Shown: positions 44,981 to 53,883 of the stretch, piece by piece | Layout: every line of letters begins with the position of its first letter | Position numbering within the stretch: position 1 is the stretch's first letter | Source: Chloroflexota bacterium | GTDB taxonomy: Bacteria; Chloroflexota; Anaerolineae; Anaerolineales; Anaerolineaceae | NCBI GenBank assembly: GCA_029548365.1 | Contig: JAKPNN010000029.1 | Location: 1 to 64,000, forward strand | DNA: 64,000 nt | Direction of reading: 5' to 3' | Program-made: the position numbers and the translations under genes | The notes under the pieces: model-generated | Databases searched by the model: none | Told to the model about the DNA's origin: nothing | The model's input: the letters and a program-made list of their open reading frames with translations, nothing else

Positions 44981-45994
44981 ATGAGCTCGAAATCCAGTCG
45001 CACACCCACCATTTACGATGTCGCAAAAGCGGCAGGCGTGTCCATCTCCACCGTTTCGCGGGTGATCAACGCCAGCTCCAGCGTTAGCGATGACACGCGT
45101 GAACGCGTCCAGAAGGCTATCGACCGCCTGGCGTTTATCCCCAAGGCAGAAGCACGCGCCCGGGCAATGAAGGATTTTGCCCGCATTGGTGTGATGACAC
45201 CCTTTTTTACCGCCCCAGCCTTTGTCCAGCGCTTGCGCGGTGTGGCACAGGGACTGCTTTCAACCCGTTACGAGCTGACCATCTTTACCATTGAATCCCT
45301 TGACCACCTGAACTACTACCTGGCGACCCTGCCTGTCACCGGTCACCTGGAGGGTTTGATCTTGCTCTCCTTGCGCGTAAACGATGAATCGGCGAAAAAA
45401 CTAAAAGATCATGACCTTGAAACGGTTCTGATCGAGTTTCCCCGGCAAGACCTCAATACAGTCGAAATTGATGATATAGCTGGGGGCGAAATGGCGGCTG
45501 AGTACCTGATCAGCAAGGGACATCAGCGACTGGCCTTCCTTGGCGACACCACCGACCTGGGCGAGTTTGCCATTTTACCCATCACGATGCGGTTGCTCGG
45601 ATTTCAAAAAGGGATTGAAAAAGCCGGGCTGTCCTTACCGAATGATTTTATCTGTACTTCGCAGTACACCGTCATAGACGCCGAACGCCAGATCGAACCC
45701 CTGCTGACCCGACCCGACCGCCCAACCGCCATCTTTTGCGCCACGGACATGCAAGCCCTGGGTGTGGTTAACAAAGCACGCGCACTGGGGTTGCGCATCC
45801 CGCAGGACCTGGCTGTCCTGGGGTTTGACGACCTGGATTTGGCTGATTACGTGGGCTTGAGTACCATCCACCAGTCTCTGGACGAATCCGGACGGCTGGC
45901 CGTTGAAATCCTGCTCTCCCGTATCAAAGATCCCGAGCGCCCCTTGCGACATGTCCGCTTGCCGCTCACCATCATTGAACGGCAGACCACGTAA
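44981..45994 (+). CDS. LacI family transcriptional regulator
   Basis: A 337-residue repressor. It has an N-terminal helix-turn-helix with hinge (TIYDVAKAAGVSISTVSRVIN, about 10-30) and a periplasmic-binding-protein-like sensor domain (about 65-337) with the typical VLIEFPRQD and AIFCATDMQALG segments. ATG 44981 gives the usual LacI N-terminus but has no clear ribosome binding site. An ATG at 44924, five to seven bases past the -10, would extend the protein by 19 residues and make it leaderless. Its neighbours point to sucrose as the signal. Confidence 0.88.
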   Translation: MSSKSSRTPTIYDVAKAAGVSISTVSRVINASSSVSDDTRERVQKAIDRLAFIPKAEARARAMKDFARIGVMTPFFTAPAFVQRLRGVAQGLLSTRYELTIFTIESLDHLNYYLATLPVTGHLEGLILLSLRVNDESAKKLKDHDLETVLIEFPRQDLNTVEIDDIAGGEMAAEYLISKGHQRLAFLGDTTDLGEFAILPITMRLLGFQKGIEKAGLSLPNDFICTSQYTVIDAERQIEPLLTRPDRPTAIFCATDMQALGVVNKARALGLRIPQDLAVLGFDDLDLADYVGLSTIHQSLDESGRLAVEILLSRIKDPERPLRHVRLPLTIIERQTT

Positions 45995-46050
45995 GGTAAC
46001 CTGGTTATAAAACACATCAATTAAAATAATTATGCTGAGCATTGGCCGGG

Positions 46051-46063
46051 TTGTGTTACACAA
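46051..46063. promoter_or_regulatory. Palindrome before the fructokinase gene
   Basis: TTGTG-TTA-CACAA is perfectly symmetrical and lies about 20 bases upstream of a TATAAG -10-like hexamer (46083-46088). It may be an operator for the regulator encoded upstream, though it differs from the repeat at 44901-44915. Confidence 0.3.
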
Positions 46064-46112
46064 AGATGACCAACTTGAATAGTATAAGTTTTATGAAAGA
46101 AGACGGGAACCC

Positions 46113-47108
46113 ATGGTTGATGTGATCACCTTAGGCGAATTATTGATTGATTTTGTCCCCACGGTCTCCGAGGTGACGCTCATCGACGCACCGGCGTTCA
46201 AAAAAGCGCCTGGCGGTGCGCCCGCCAATGTGGCAGCAGGGCTGGTGAAACTGGGCGTCACGAGCGCGTTCCTGGGGAAGGTGGGCGATGACGCCTTCGG
46301 TTTGTTTCTAAAAGCAACGCTGGACCAATCAGGCGTGGACACGCGCGGGCTGGTGTTCTCACAGGAAGCGCGTACCGCGCTGGCTTTCGTCTCGTTACGG
46401 GCAGATGGCGAACGTGAATTTATGTTTTATCGGCACCCCAGCGCCGACATGCTTTTTTCGCCGGAAGAAGTAGCTGTGGAGCTCATTCAAGCAGCAAAAA
46501 TCCTTCATATCGGGTCGATCAGCCTGATCAGCGAACCCTCCAGGAGTGCCACGCTGACCGCGCTGGAGGTTGCCTGCCAGCAGGGCGTTCTTGTGTCCTA
46601 TGATCCTAATTTGCGCCTAACGCTGTGGCCTGATGCCCCGGCTGCCAAAAAAGGCATTTTGAGCATCTGGCAGCAGGCGCACCTGGTTAAAGTCAGTGAG
46701 GAAGAGCTTTTATTTCTGACCGGTGTGGAAGATATCGACCGGGCTGTGGAAGCGCTCTGGCATGATGATTTGCGTTTGTTCGTGGTGACCCTGGGAGCGG
46801 ATGGCTGCCGGTATTACACACCCCGATGCAGGGGACAGGTGCAGGGCTTTAACGTCCAGGCTATCGACACCACGGGTGCCGGAGATGGGTTTGTCGCCGG
46901 TCTGCTGATGGGTCTGCTCAATCACCCGGCAGCCTGGCATGAAGACCATGCACTCAGGGATGTCTGCCAAGTGGCGAATGCCGTTGGTGCGCTGACCACC
47001 ACCCAACGCGGGGCAATCCCGGCTTTACCCACCCTATCGCAAGTGGAGGCATTCTTGCAGTCTGCACACCGGCATGAGGGACCTGCAAATAACGCATCAT
47101 TTGGTTGA
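46113..47108 (+). CDS. PfkB family carbohydrate kinase, probable fructokinase
   Basis: A 331-residue kinase that uses ATP to phosphorylate a sugar, most likely fructose to fructose 6-phosphate. It has the N-terminal ITLGELLIDFVP, the PGGAPANVAAGLVKLG motif (about 33-48) and the C-terminal DTTGAGDGFVAGLL signature (about 252-265) with the catalytic Asp. Adjacent amylosucrase would supply fructose, which supports the specificity. Its stop overlaps the amylosucrase start codon, so the genes are coupled. Confidence 0.88.
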   Translation: MVDVITLGELLIDFVPTVSEVTLIDAPAFKKAPGGAPANVAAGLVKLGVTSAFLGKVGDDAFGLFLKATLDQSGVDTRGLVFSQEARTALAFVSLRADGEREFMFYRHPSADMLFSPEEVAVELIQAAKILHIGSISLISEPSRSATLTALEVACQQGVLVSYDPNLRLTLWPDAPAAKKGILSIWQQAHLVKVSEEELLFLTGVEDIDRAVEALWHDDLRLFVVTLGADGCRYYTPRCRGQVQGFNVQAIDTTGAGDGFVAGLLMGLLNHPAAWHEDHALRDVCQVANAVGALTTTQRGAIPALPTLSQVEAFLQSAHRHEGPANNASFG

Positions 47109-49072
47109 TGGTGAAAACGATGTCTGAGCATGATCCAATTCATTTAGCACAACGCACATTGGAAAGGCTGCAGCCGCGGCTGGAAGCTGAGTTTTCTGCG
47201 TATGCTGCACAAAACTCCCGGGCGTGGGGGCAATTTCAAACCCGCTTGAAGCAGCATTTTCCGCGTTTATTCCAAATCCTGCTGCACCTTTACGGCAACC
47301 AGTACGATTTTTTCTACCACATTGAAGTTCTGCTGAGATTGATGGCGCATGCCTGGACGGCGAGGGACGCTGCCCTGCAGACACTGGATGCTGCCCGCGA
47401 GGAACACCCTGACTGGTTTCAGAGCCATCACATTCTGGGCGGCGTGTGTTATACCGATCTCTTTGCTGGCGACCTGGCTGGCATTCGTGAAAAAATTCCC
47501 TATTTCAAGGCGCTTGGTCTGACCACCTTGCACTTAATGCCCCTGTTTAAAAGTCCCGAGGGCGAAAATGATGGCGGTTACGCCATCAGCAGCTATCGGG
47601 AGGTCGATCCGCGGCTGGGCACCATGGAAGAACTGCGCGCACTGGCTGAAGAATTGCGCGCCGAGGGAATCAGCCTGGTGCTTGACTTTGTGTTCAACCA
47701 CACCTCCAGCGAACATGAATGGGCTGTCAAGGCGCGGGCTGGCAACCCGGTCTACCAGGAATATTATCGCATGTTCCCCGACCGCCAGATGCCCGACGCC
47801 TATGAAACCCACCTGCGCGAAATTTTTCCTGATGAGCACCCGGGCGCATTTACTTATTTTGATGATATCGGTCAATGGGTATGGACCACTTTCCACAGCA
47901 ACCAGTGGGACCTCAATTATGCCAACCCGGAAGTTTTCAACCAGGTGTCCAATGAGATGCTCTTTTTAGCCAACCAGGGGGTGGAAGTTTTACGCCTGGA
48001 TGCAGTGGCCTTCATCTGGAAAGAGCTGGGGACCGCCTGCGAAAACCTGCCTGAAGCACACATGCTGATCCAGGCATTCAATGCCATTGCCAGGATCGCC
48101 GCGCCCGCCCTGCTCTTTAAATCTGAAGCGATTGTGCACCCTGATGAAGTGGCTAAATATATTCATTCTGAGGAATGCCAGCTATCCTACAACCCCCTGT
48201 TGATGGCGCTGCTGTGGAACAGCCTGGCCACCCGTGAGGTGGCTCTTCTGCATTACTCGATGTCTAACCGGTTTGCGCTTCCACCGGGATGCGCGTGGGT
48301 CAACTATGTGCGCTGCCACGATGACATCGGCTGGACTTTTTCCGATGAAGACGCCAACGCTTTGGGCATCCATGCCTTTGACCACCGCCAATTTCTAAAC
48401 GCATTTTTCACCGGTGTCTTTGAGGGCAGCTTTGGGCGCGGTTTGCTCTTCCAGGAAAACCCAATAACTCGCGACGCCCGCATCTCCGGTACCTGCGCCT
48501 CGCTGGCTGGCTTAGAAAAAGCCATCACCGAGGAGACCGGGGTTGAGGTAGATATCGCTATTCGCCGGATTTTGCTGATCCACAATGTGATCCTTTCCAT
48601 TGGTGGGATACCGCTGATCTACCTGGGAGATGAGGTGGGAACCCTCAACGATTACTCTTATCGCCAGAACCCGGCTAAAGCCGATGATAGCCGCTGGGTG
48701 CACCGCCCGGAAGCTGACCCGGAACTTTATGCCCTCAGCACTGATGAGAGCACGATCCCCGGGAAAATATTTCACGGTTTACAAAACCTGATTGAGCTCA
48801 GGAAATCAACCCCCATAATTCAGCAGGGGCTGCCTGAGTTTATCGATTCAGGCAACCCGCACGTGTTTGCCTATCGCCATGCGGGGAAAGAAGCGAATAT
48901 TTTGTTCCTGAATAACTTCAGCGATCAACCCCAGACCGTACCAAACAATGTGCTGCGGCTGTGCAACCTGGTGTTCCCCCTGGTGGACATGGTCAGCGGC
49001 ACCGTGATAAAAGACGAAACCGTTCTATCCCTGGCGCCCTGTCAATACCTGTGGTTGCAGTCAGAATCATAG
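47108..49072 (+). CDS. Amylosucrase
   Basis: A GH13 (subfamily 4-like) transglucosylase that transfers glucose from sucrose to an alpha-1,4-glucan and frees fructose. It has about 654 residues, the usual amylosucrase length. The N-terminal helical domain (1-90) is followed by the barrel with FNHTS, the nucleophile Asp in VLRLDAVAF (about residue 300), the acid/base Glu in LFKSEAIVHPDE (about 340) and the transition-state Asp in RCHDDIGW (about 403). The start could also be ATG 47120, which has GGTGA upstream. No signal peptide, so it is intracellular or sucrose must be imported. Confidence 0.9.
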   Translation: MVKTMSEHDPIHLAQRTLERLQPRLEAEFSAYAAQNSRAWGQFQTRLKQHFPRLFQILLHLYGNQYDFFYHIEVLLRLMAHAWTARDAALQTLDAAREEHPDWFQSHHILGGVCYTDLFAGDLAGIREKIPYFKALGLTTLHLMPLFKSPEGENDGGYAISSYREVDPRLGTMEELRALAEELRAEGISLVLDFVFNHTSSEHEWAVKARAGNPVYQEYYRMFPDRQMPDAYETHLREIFPDEHPGAFTYFDDIGQWVWTTFHSNQWDLNYANPEVFNQVSNEMLFLANQGVEVLRLDAVAFIWKELGTACENLPEAHMLIQAFNAIARIAAPALLFKSEAIVHPDEVAKYIHSEECQLSYNPLLMALLWNSLATREVALLHYSMSNRFALPPGCAWVNYVRCHDDIGWTFSDEDANALGIHAFDHRQFLNAFFTGVFEGSFGRGLLFQENPITRDARISGTCASLAGLEKAITEETGVEVDIAIRRILLIHNVILSIGGIPLIYLGDEVGTLNDYSYRQNPAKADDSRWVHRPEADPELYALSTDESTIPGKIFHGLQNLIELRKSTPIIQQGLPEFIDSGNPHVFAYRHAGKEANILFLNNFSDQPQTVPNNVLRLCNLVFPLVDMVSGTVIKDETVLSLAPCQYLWLQSES

Positions 49073-49121
49073 GCGGGATAGGAAATTGAACCCTTTGATG
49101 TTTATTGTCTCTTAAACCCAA

Positions 49122-51203
49122 TCAGGGGGACCAGACCGGATCGTAGTCCGGAGCGGGGTGATCGGTCAATTGGATCAAGTTGGCGCTGGGAAAAGACATG
49201 ATATAAATATCTTCAAGGACGTTAAAATACCAGTAGTCAAATGCCAGCCAGTAACCGTCCGGCGACACATCCACATGATCCATCAGGGGAATGTAATCCA
49301 GTTTTATCATGGGGATGATTTTGTTTTCTTCAGCCTGACCAATATCTTCAACCCTCATCCCGTAAATCTGCTTGGAAGCACTGCCCTCGCCAAAAGATTG
49401 ACTGAAAAGAATCAGGCTGCCATCGTAATACCAAGCGGGCTTGGTGTTATCGATCCTGCCTGACCGCGTGAACTGAATTTGATTTTCACCATTCGGATCC
49501 ATCAGCCAGATCTGGTCCACACCGCGGTTGCGAACAAAAGCCAGTTGTGTTCCATCTGGCGACCAGGCAGGCGAAGAATCGGGATAACTGCCGTCAGATA
49601 GTCTGGTGGACGTCAGCTCATTGATGTTAATTTTTGCCAGTTGTTCCCGTTTGCTGATGAGGGTGGTATAGGCAATCCATTCGCCATCCGGTGACCAGGC
49701 CGGGTCAAAATCACCCTCTAAAGAGGGGGGTAGAGACTGCATTTCACCGCTGGCAATATCGATGATCATTAACCGGGAACCAGGGTAGCTTGCTCGTTTT
49801 GATATGCAGGGCGACGTAAACACGATGCGTTCACCGCAGGGAGACCAATCGGGCTGGCAAGCGCCATCATCCAGGTCGGTGAGCTGGGTTGTCTCCTTGC
49901 TGGACACGTCAATCAGCCAAATTTGAGGGATACCTGAGCGCTCCGAGACATATGCCAACAATCCTGCACCTCCGCCCATGGACGTGGGAGCGGGGGCTAA
50001 ATTGGGTTCGGTTACTTCTGTTACGATGATTTCTTCACTCAGCGGGGTGACCGTCCTCACAACACCCGGCTCCGCTGTGGGCAATGGGAGCACCTCCATC
50101 TCATTTTGATGAGCCACATTGATTTGCGTCGTTGTGGGTTGCTGATCGATAATAATGAGTCCATGCAAACCCTGCGGCTTGAGGAGCGTAAAACCAAGCA
50201 AAGCCCCCAGTACAACAATGATGGCAGCAAAAAAAAACCAGCTCGGATCTTTTTTAGAAAACATTTTTTTTGATTTGATTCGTTCAATCAACGAGAGGCC
50301 CTGTTTTTCAAATTCTCTGCGAGAAGATGTCGCCAAGGTTGATATCTGATCAAGCGGCGTCAGGCGGGTTTCTTGCTGCTTATCTGCGGAGAGGGCATCG
50401 CGGGCGGTGATCAGCGCGGCTTTCATCTCAGCAGCCGATTGCCAGCGGTCTTCACAGCGCAGGTTGAGCGCTGTTTCGACTGCCTCCACGGTCAGGCGCG
50501 TGAGCCCGGGTTGATATCCCAGCAAAGGTGATAGTTGTGCTTTGCCCGTCGCCCGATCCTGGCTGTTTTCTGGCGGATACCCGGCCAGGGCCGTATACAG
50601 AGCCCCACCCAGGGAGAAGATGTCCGACCGCTGATCGAGCCCTTCCTCAGAAAAATGCTCTGGTGCGATAAATCCGTAGCTTTTCGCTTGTGTGGATGTG
50701 CTTTTGAGCTGGCTTTGCAAATAAGCATCATCAATTCCCAAATCCACCAACATGATCTCACCAAAGGGCGAGAATTTGATGTTTTTGGGAGCAATTCCGT
50801 TATGGAGAATGGGCGGATCCTGGCTGTGCAGATAAATTAAAGCATTGCAAATGGCAATCCCAACCTGCAAGGTTTCCATTTCAGACAACTCTCCCGCTTC
50901 AGACATCCATTGCCGCAAATCCTGCCCTTCGATGTATTCCCCCACCAGGTACAGCCCCTGACCTTCAATCAGGAAATAATTATAAACTCTCGCCATATTG
51001 GGATGCCGGAGTGAGGCCAGGACCCTGGCGCCCCGTTGAAAGTGCTGAGCATTGTCTTCTGAGCGATAAACACGCTCCTTAACCACCACGCTGATATCCA
51101 GTTTTTCATCAACGGCGCGGTACATAACCCCGATAGCCCCCTGCCCGAGGATGTCAAGAATGCGGTAGCGACCGTGTAAGAGATAACCGTTTTTCAAGGT
51201 CAT
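49122..51203 (-). CDS. Protein kinase-like receptor with C-terminal beta-propeller, predicted pseudokinase
   Basis: A 693-residue protein. The kinase-like domain (10-275) has the glycine loop GQGAIGVMY (20-28), VVKE with Lys42, and the DLG motif (154-156). The catalytic loop is HNGIAPKN (134-141), so the catalytic Asp is Gly136 and the next Lys is Ala. The alpha-C Glu also looks missing (RGARVLASL). A membrane helix (about 325-345) leads to an outside region with a Thr/Pro stretch. A TolB/PD40-like propeller with WSPDG-type blades follows (about 410-693). It may sense rather than phosphorylate. ATG 51203 is about 46 bases past a TATAAT (51255-51250). Confidence 0.82.
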   Translation of the reverse strand: MTLKNGYLLHGRYRILDILGQGAIGVMYRAVDEKLDISVVVKERVYRSEDNAQHFQRGARVLASLRHPNMARVYNYFLIEGQGLYLVGEYIEGQDLRQWMSEAGELSEMETLQVGIAICNALIYLHSQDPPILHNGIAPKNIKFSPFGEIMLVDLGIDDAYLQSQLKSTSTQAKSYGFIAPEHFSEEGLDQRSDIFSLGGALYTALAGYPPENSQDRATGKAQLSPLLGYQPGLTRLTVEAVETALNLRCEDRWQSAAEMKAALITARDALSADKQQETRLTPLDQISTLATSSRREFEKQGLSLIERIKSKKMFSKKDPSWFFFAAIIVVLGALLGFTLLKPQGLHGLIIIDQQPTTTQINVAHQNEMEVLPLPTAEPGVVRTVTPLSEEIIVTEVTEPNLAPAPTSMGGGAGLLAYVSERSGIPQIWLIDVSSKETTQLTDLDDGACQPDWSPCGERIVFTSPCISKRASYPGSRLMIIDIASGEMQSLPPSLEGDFDPAWSPDGEWIAYTTLISKREQLAKININELTSTRLSDGSYPDSSPAWSPDGTQLAFVRNRGVDQIWLMDPNGENQIQFTRSGRIDNTKPAWYYDGSLILFSQSFGEGSASKQIYGMRVEDIGQAEENKIIPMIKLDYIPLMDHVDVSPDGYWLAFDYWYFNVLEDIYIMSFPSANLIQLTDHPAPDYDPVWSP

Positions 51204-51282
51204 TGCACTAAAAAATCATCTGATCGCATCGAAAGAATCGATATGTATCATTATACAGTTAATTCTAAACGATAAAATACGC

Positions 51283-51288
51283 TATAAT
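51283..51288 (+). promoter_or_regulatory. -10 element of the Thr/Pro-rich membrane protein gene
   Basis: TATAAT at 51283-51288 lies 25 bases before ATG 51314. It is divergent from another TATAAT (51250-51255, minus strand) that serves the kinase-like gene, so the two genes share a 110-base control region. No convincing -35 was found. Confidence 0.45.
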
Positions 51289-51313
51289 TTGTTTGGGTTT
51301 ACGGAATCGGCTT

Positions 51314-52243
51314 ATGTTGAAAATTGATATTCAATCAACGGTTTTTACTGCGGTAATCATCATGGGGGTTGCCGCTATTTTAACATTGATTTTCGGCATC
51401 AACCACCTGACCAAAGGACGCAAAATACCCTTTTTTGGAAAGCGGCAAGCCCGCATGCGACGCGGCTGGCGGTTAATCATCATCTCGATACTGTTAATTC
51501 CCCTGGCCTGGGTAACCCTCAATTATGCTGAGCCGATGGTGTATGTGTTTATTACGCCTTCACCCACCGTCACTCAAACGCCGACCGTCACCGTCACGCC
51601 CAGTATAACCATCACACCTTCGATTACACTGACACCCACCATCACCGACACACCCTCGATCACCAGCACGCCCAGCTTGCCCCCTGAAGTGGAAAACGAA
51701 AGTGAAGCTGAGGTTCCCCCCAACCCCGATGCTTTGTTCAGCCCGATTGTTTTCGCCCGGCGGATGAGTGAGGACTGGCAGCCGGTTGACCCGGCAGAGG
51801 AATTTGATAACCCGGTAGGTCAACTGTTTGGCACCTTCAGTTACAACAATATGGCGGTTGGCTCACAATGGAGCGCACTCTGGTATTGGGAGGGCGAACT
51901 GGTGCACTTTCAAACCCGCCCCTGGCTCGATGGCACCGGAGGTTACGGTTATACCAACTGGGAACCCCCCGATCAACATTGGCGACCGGGCACCTATGAA
52001 GTGCGGATCTTCGCAGGCACACAGTGGAAGGTTACAGGATATTTTACCGTTATCGGAGAAATTGTTCTCTCAACGGTTACACCGACCCCCACACGGACGC
52101 AATCCCCCACGCCGTCTTTACCGCCCACATTGACCGGTACCCCCACCCGCACGCGCACCAGTACGCCCACGGTGACGCCCTCACAAACGCGCTGGCCGAC
52201 GGCCACCAACACCTTGACACCGACGATGACACGGGGCCCCTAA
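51314..52243 (+). CDS. Membrane protein with two Thr/Pro-rich linkers
   Basis: A 309-residue protein of unknown function. There are two membrane helices (about 7-28 and 54-74) with a basic loop between (KGRKIPFFGKRQARMRRGWR). The outside part consists of a Thr/Pro linker (about 80-120), an acidic stretch, a compact domain (about 140-245) rich in Trp/Tyr/Gly with the motifs SQWSALWYWEGELVHF and HWRPGTYEVRIF, and a second long Thr/Pro tail to the end. The domain looks beta-rich, possibly ligand-binding. It is divergent from the pseudokinase-propeller gene, so a shared signalling or envelope role is possible. Confidence 0.7.
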   Translation: MLKIDIQSTVFTAVIIMGVAAILTLIFGINHLTKGRKIPFFGKRQARMRRGWRLIIISILLIPLAWVTLNYAEPMVYVFITPSPTVTQTPTVTVTPSITITPSITLTPTITDTPSITSTPSLPPEVENESEAEVPPNPDALFSPIVFARRMSEDWQPVDPAEEFDNPVGQLFGTFSYNNMAVGSQWSALWYWEGELVHFQTRPWLDGTGGYGYTNWEPPDQHWRPGTYEVRIFAGTQWKVTGYFTVIGEIVLSTVTPTPTRTQSPTPSLPPTLTGTPTRTRTSTPTVTPSQTRWPTATNTLTPTMTRGP

Positions 52244-52265
52244 CAATATTCAACATAGACGCTGT

Positions 52266-53201
52266 TTAAAAATTGGCAAAACCTTTGGTCGCACGGATCG
52301 CTTTGGAAACCTGCGCAGCTACGCTGGCATTATTCTTCAGCAATGCCAGGTTCGCGCGTAGGCTTTCGCCGCCGGTCAGTTCGCTGACGCGCTGCAGCAA
52401 GAAGGGCGTGGCTGTTGCACCGTGGATTCCGGCCGTTTCCGCCTGTGCCAGCGCGGCCTGGATGGCGTCTTCGATTTCATCGGCAGGCATTGATACCGCT
52501 TCGGGTGGCGGTACCACCAGCAGCACTGCGCTGCGCAGGCCGGCTTTCCAGGTCGCCAGTGCAATTTGAGCCGCGGCTTCGGGGGTGTCCACGCGCTGAT
52601 CGACGGTCAACCCACTGCTGCGGGTGAAGAACCCGGGAAATTCATCGGTCTGGTAGCCGATCACCGGCACCCCCCGGGTTTCAAGCACCTCGCGTGTGGC
52701 TGGCAGGTCGAGAATTGCCTTGGCGCCGGCGCATACCACCACCACGGGCGACCTGCCCAGTTGAACTAAATCGGTGGAGACATCGAAAGCCGAGCCGCGG
52801 TGAACCCCGCCGATCCCGCCGGTGGCAAATACACGGATGCCCGCCTGCACGGCTGCATACAGCGTGGCTGCGACCGTTGTGCCCCCGCTCAGCTTCCCGG
52901 CCAGAGCGATGCCGAGGTCGCGCAGGCTGATCTTGCGGGTTGTGTCCATCTCTGCCAGCGCGGTGATCTGCTCCTCGCTCAGCCCGACGTGCACTTTGCC
53001 CTCCAGCAGGGCGATGGTGGCGGGCGTGGCGCCCTGGGCACGCACCTCGGCTTCCACATCCCGGGCGAGGGCGAGGTTGTGCGGGTGGGGCAAGCCGTGG
53101 GTGATCACCGCCGATTCCAGCGCCACAACGGGCAAGCCCAGGTTGAGCGCCTGCAGCAGGCCGGGGGAGAGGACAAAAGAGGGGGGCAGGGACGTGTTCA
53201 T
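52266..53201 (-). CDS. psuG: Pseudouridine-5'-phosphate glycosidase
   Basis: It splits pseudouridine 5'-phosphate to uracil and ribose 5-phosphate. The protein is 311 residues, with ALESAVITHGLPHP (about 27-40), GKVHVGLS, KLSGGTTVAAT and ATGGIGGVHRG (about 127-137), then the VVCAGAKAILD and VIGYQTDEFPGFF segments. The usual kinase partner psuK is not next to it; the PfkB gene in the window is distant. ATG 53201 follows a TAGATT -10 by eight bases, so the mRNA is probably leaderless; a TTG lies three bases upstream. Confidence 0.94.
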   Translation of the reverse strand: MNTSLPPSFVLSPGLLQALNLGLPVVALESAVITHGLPHPHNLALARDVEAEVRAQGATPATIALLEGKVHVGLSEEQITALAEMDTTRKISLRDLGIALAGKLSGGTTVAATLYAAVQAGIRVFATGGIGGVHRGSAFDVSTDLVQLGRSPVVVVCAGAKAILDLPATREVLETRGVPVIGYQTDEFPGFFTRSSGLTVDQRVDTPEAAAQIALATWKAGLRSAVLLVVPPPEAVSMPADEIEDAIQAALAQAETAGIHGATATPFLLQRVSELTGGESLRANLALLKNNASVAAQVSKAIRATKGFANF

Positions 53202-53209
53202 CAAGTGTT

Positions 53210-53218
53210 AATCTAGCA
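53210..53218 (-). promoter_or_regulatory. Extended -10 promoter (leaderless) of psuG
   Basis: Minus-strand TGC-TAGATT (hexamer 53215-53210) lies eight bases before ATG 53201 with no Shine-Dalgarno. The hexamer is imperfect, so confidence is moderate. Confidence 0.4.
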
Positions 53219-53351
53219 AAAAATGAGGTGCTGAAGCTGACAAATGCTTTTTAAAAATAACCAACCTTTTTACGAAGCTCTGTGAAAGAATACCAACTAA
53301 TAGTTTGGATAAAACATTGTTTCACATAAATCAAAGAAAGCTTCCTTGGGG

Positions 53352-53855
53352 CTATTTTTGCTCTCTAACAATGTTGAATTCAATCGCTTTTGTTAAAACA
53401 TAGCCTTTATCTTTACAGTTTTCCAGCATATCGTAATTATTTTTTAGAGGATTTATTCTATTGATAGAAATGCTATCTTGATCAAGGATTTCTATTAAAA
53501 TGGTAGGGATGAAAAATAAGTCAAAAGAAGTGCCATTAGGATGAACGCCAATAATCACATCACTGGTATCTGGTGACTGGCGATAAGTTTTTACATCGGA
53601 GAAATATGTTCTATCAATGCCGCCTCTACTGCCACCAGTAAATGACACTCTTTTTGTCGCTGTTTTAACCTGAGCTCTAATAAAATCATCAAAGCCATTT
53701 TTTTCTCTCACAATGATTAAATCGTAGGTTGATAATGGCAAATTGACTAATGAAACATCACCATATTTTTTCATCAGGATTCCAACAGCAATATGCTCAT
53801 GTGCAAAACCAGTCACTGCTGATTGCTTGCCTCGTATCCCACTGTTATCAGTCAT
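53352..53855 (-). CDS. Probable restriction endonuclease (PD-(D/E)XK-like)
   Basis: A 167-residue protein with no named family recognised. Its N-terminal half has a nuclease-like core: Glu20 in the first helix, Asp45 in STYDLIIV and the Q62-V-K64 strand (RAQVKTATKR), in the order E...D...QxK of PD-(D/E)XK folds. It lies 28 bases downstream of a DNA methyltransferase gene with a strong GGAGGT site, so it is very likely the cognate endonuclease. Base composition is clearly AT-rich against the flanks. The recognition sequence is unknown. Confidence 0.65.
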   Translation of the reverse strand: MTDNSGIRGKQSAVTGFAHEHIAVGILMKKYGDVSLVNLPLSTYDLIIVREKNGFDDFIRAQVKTATKRVSFTGGSRGGIDRTYFSDVKTYRQSPDTSDVIIGVHPNGTSFDLFFIPTILIEILDQDSISINRINPLKNNYDMLENCKDKGYVLTKAIEFNIVREQK

Positions 53856-53883
53856 ATTAACAGACCTCCAAGACTACCCTTTT

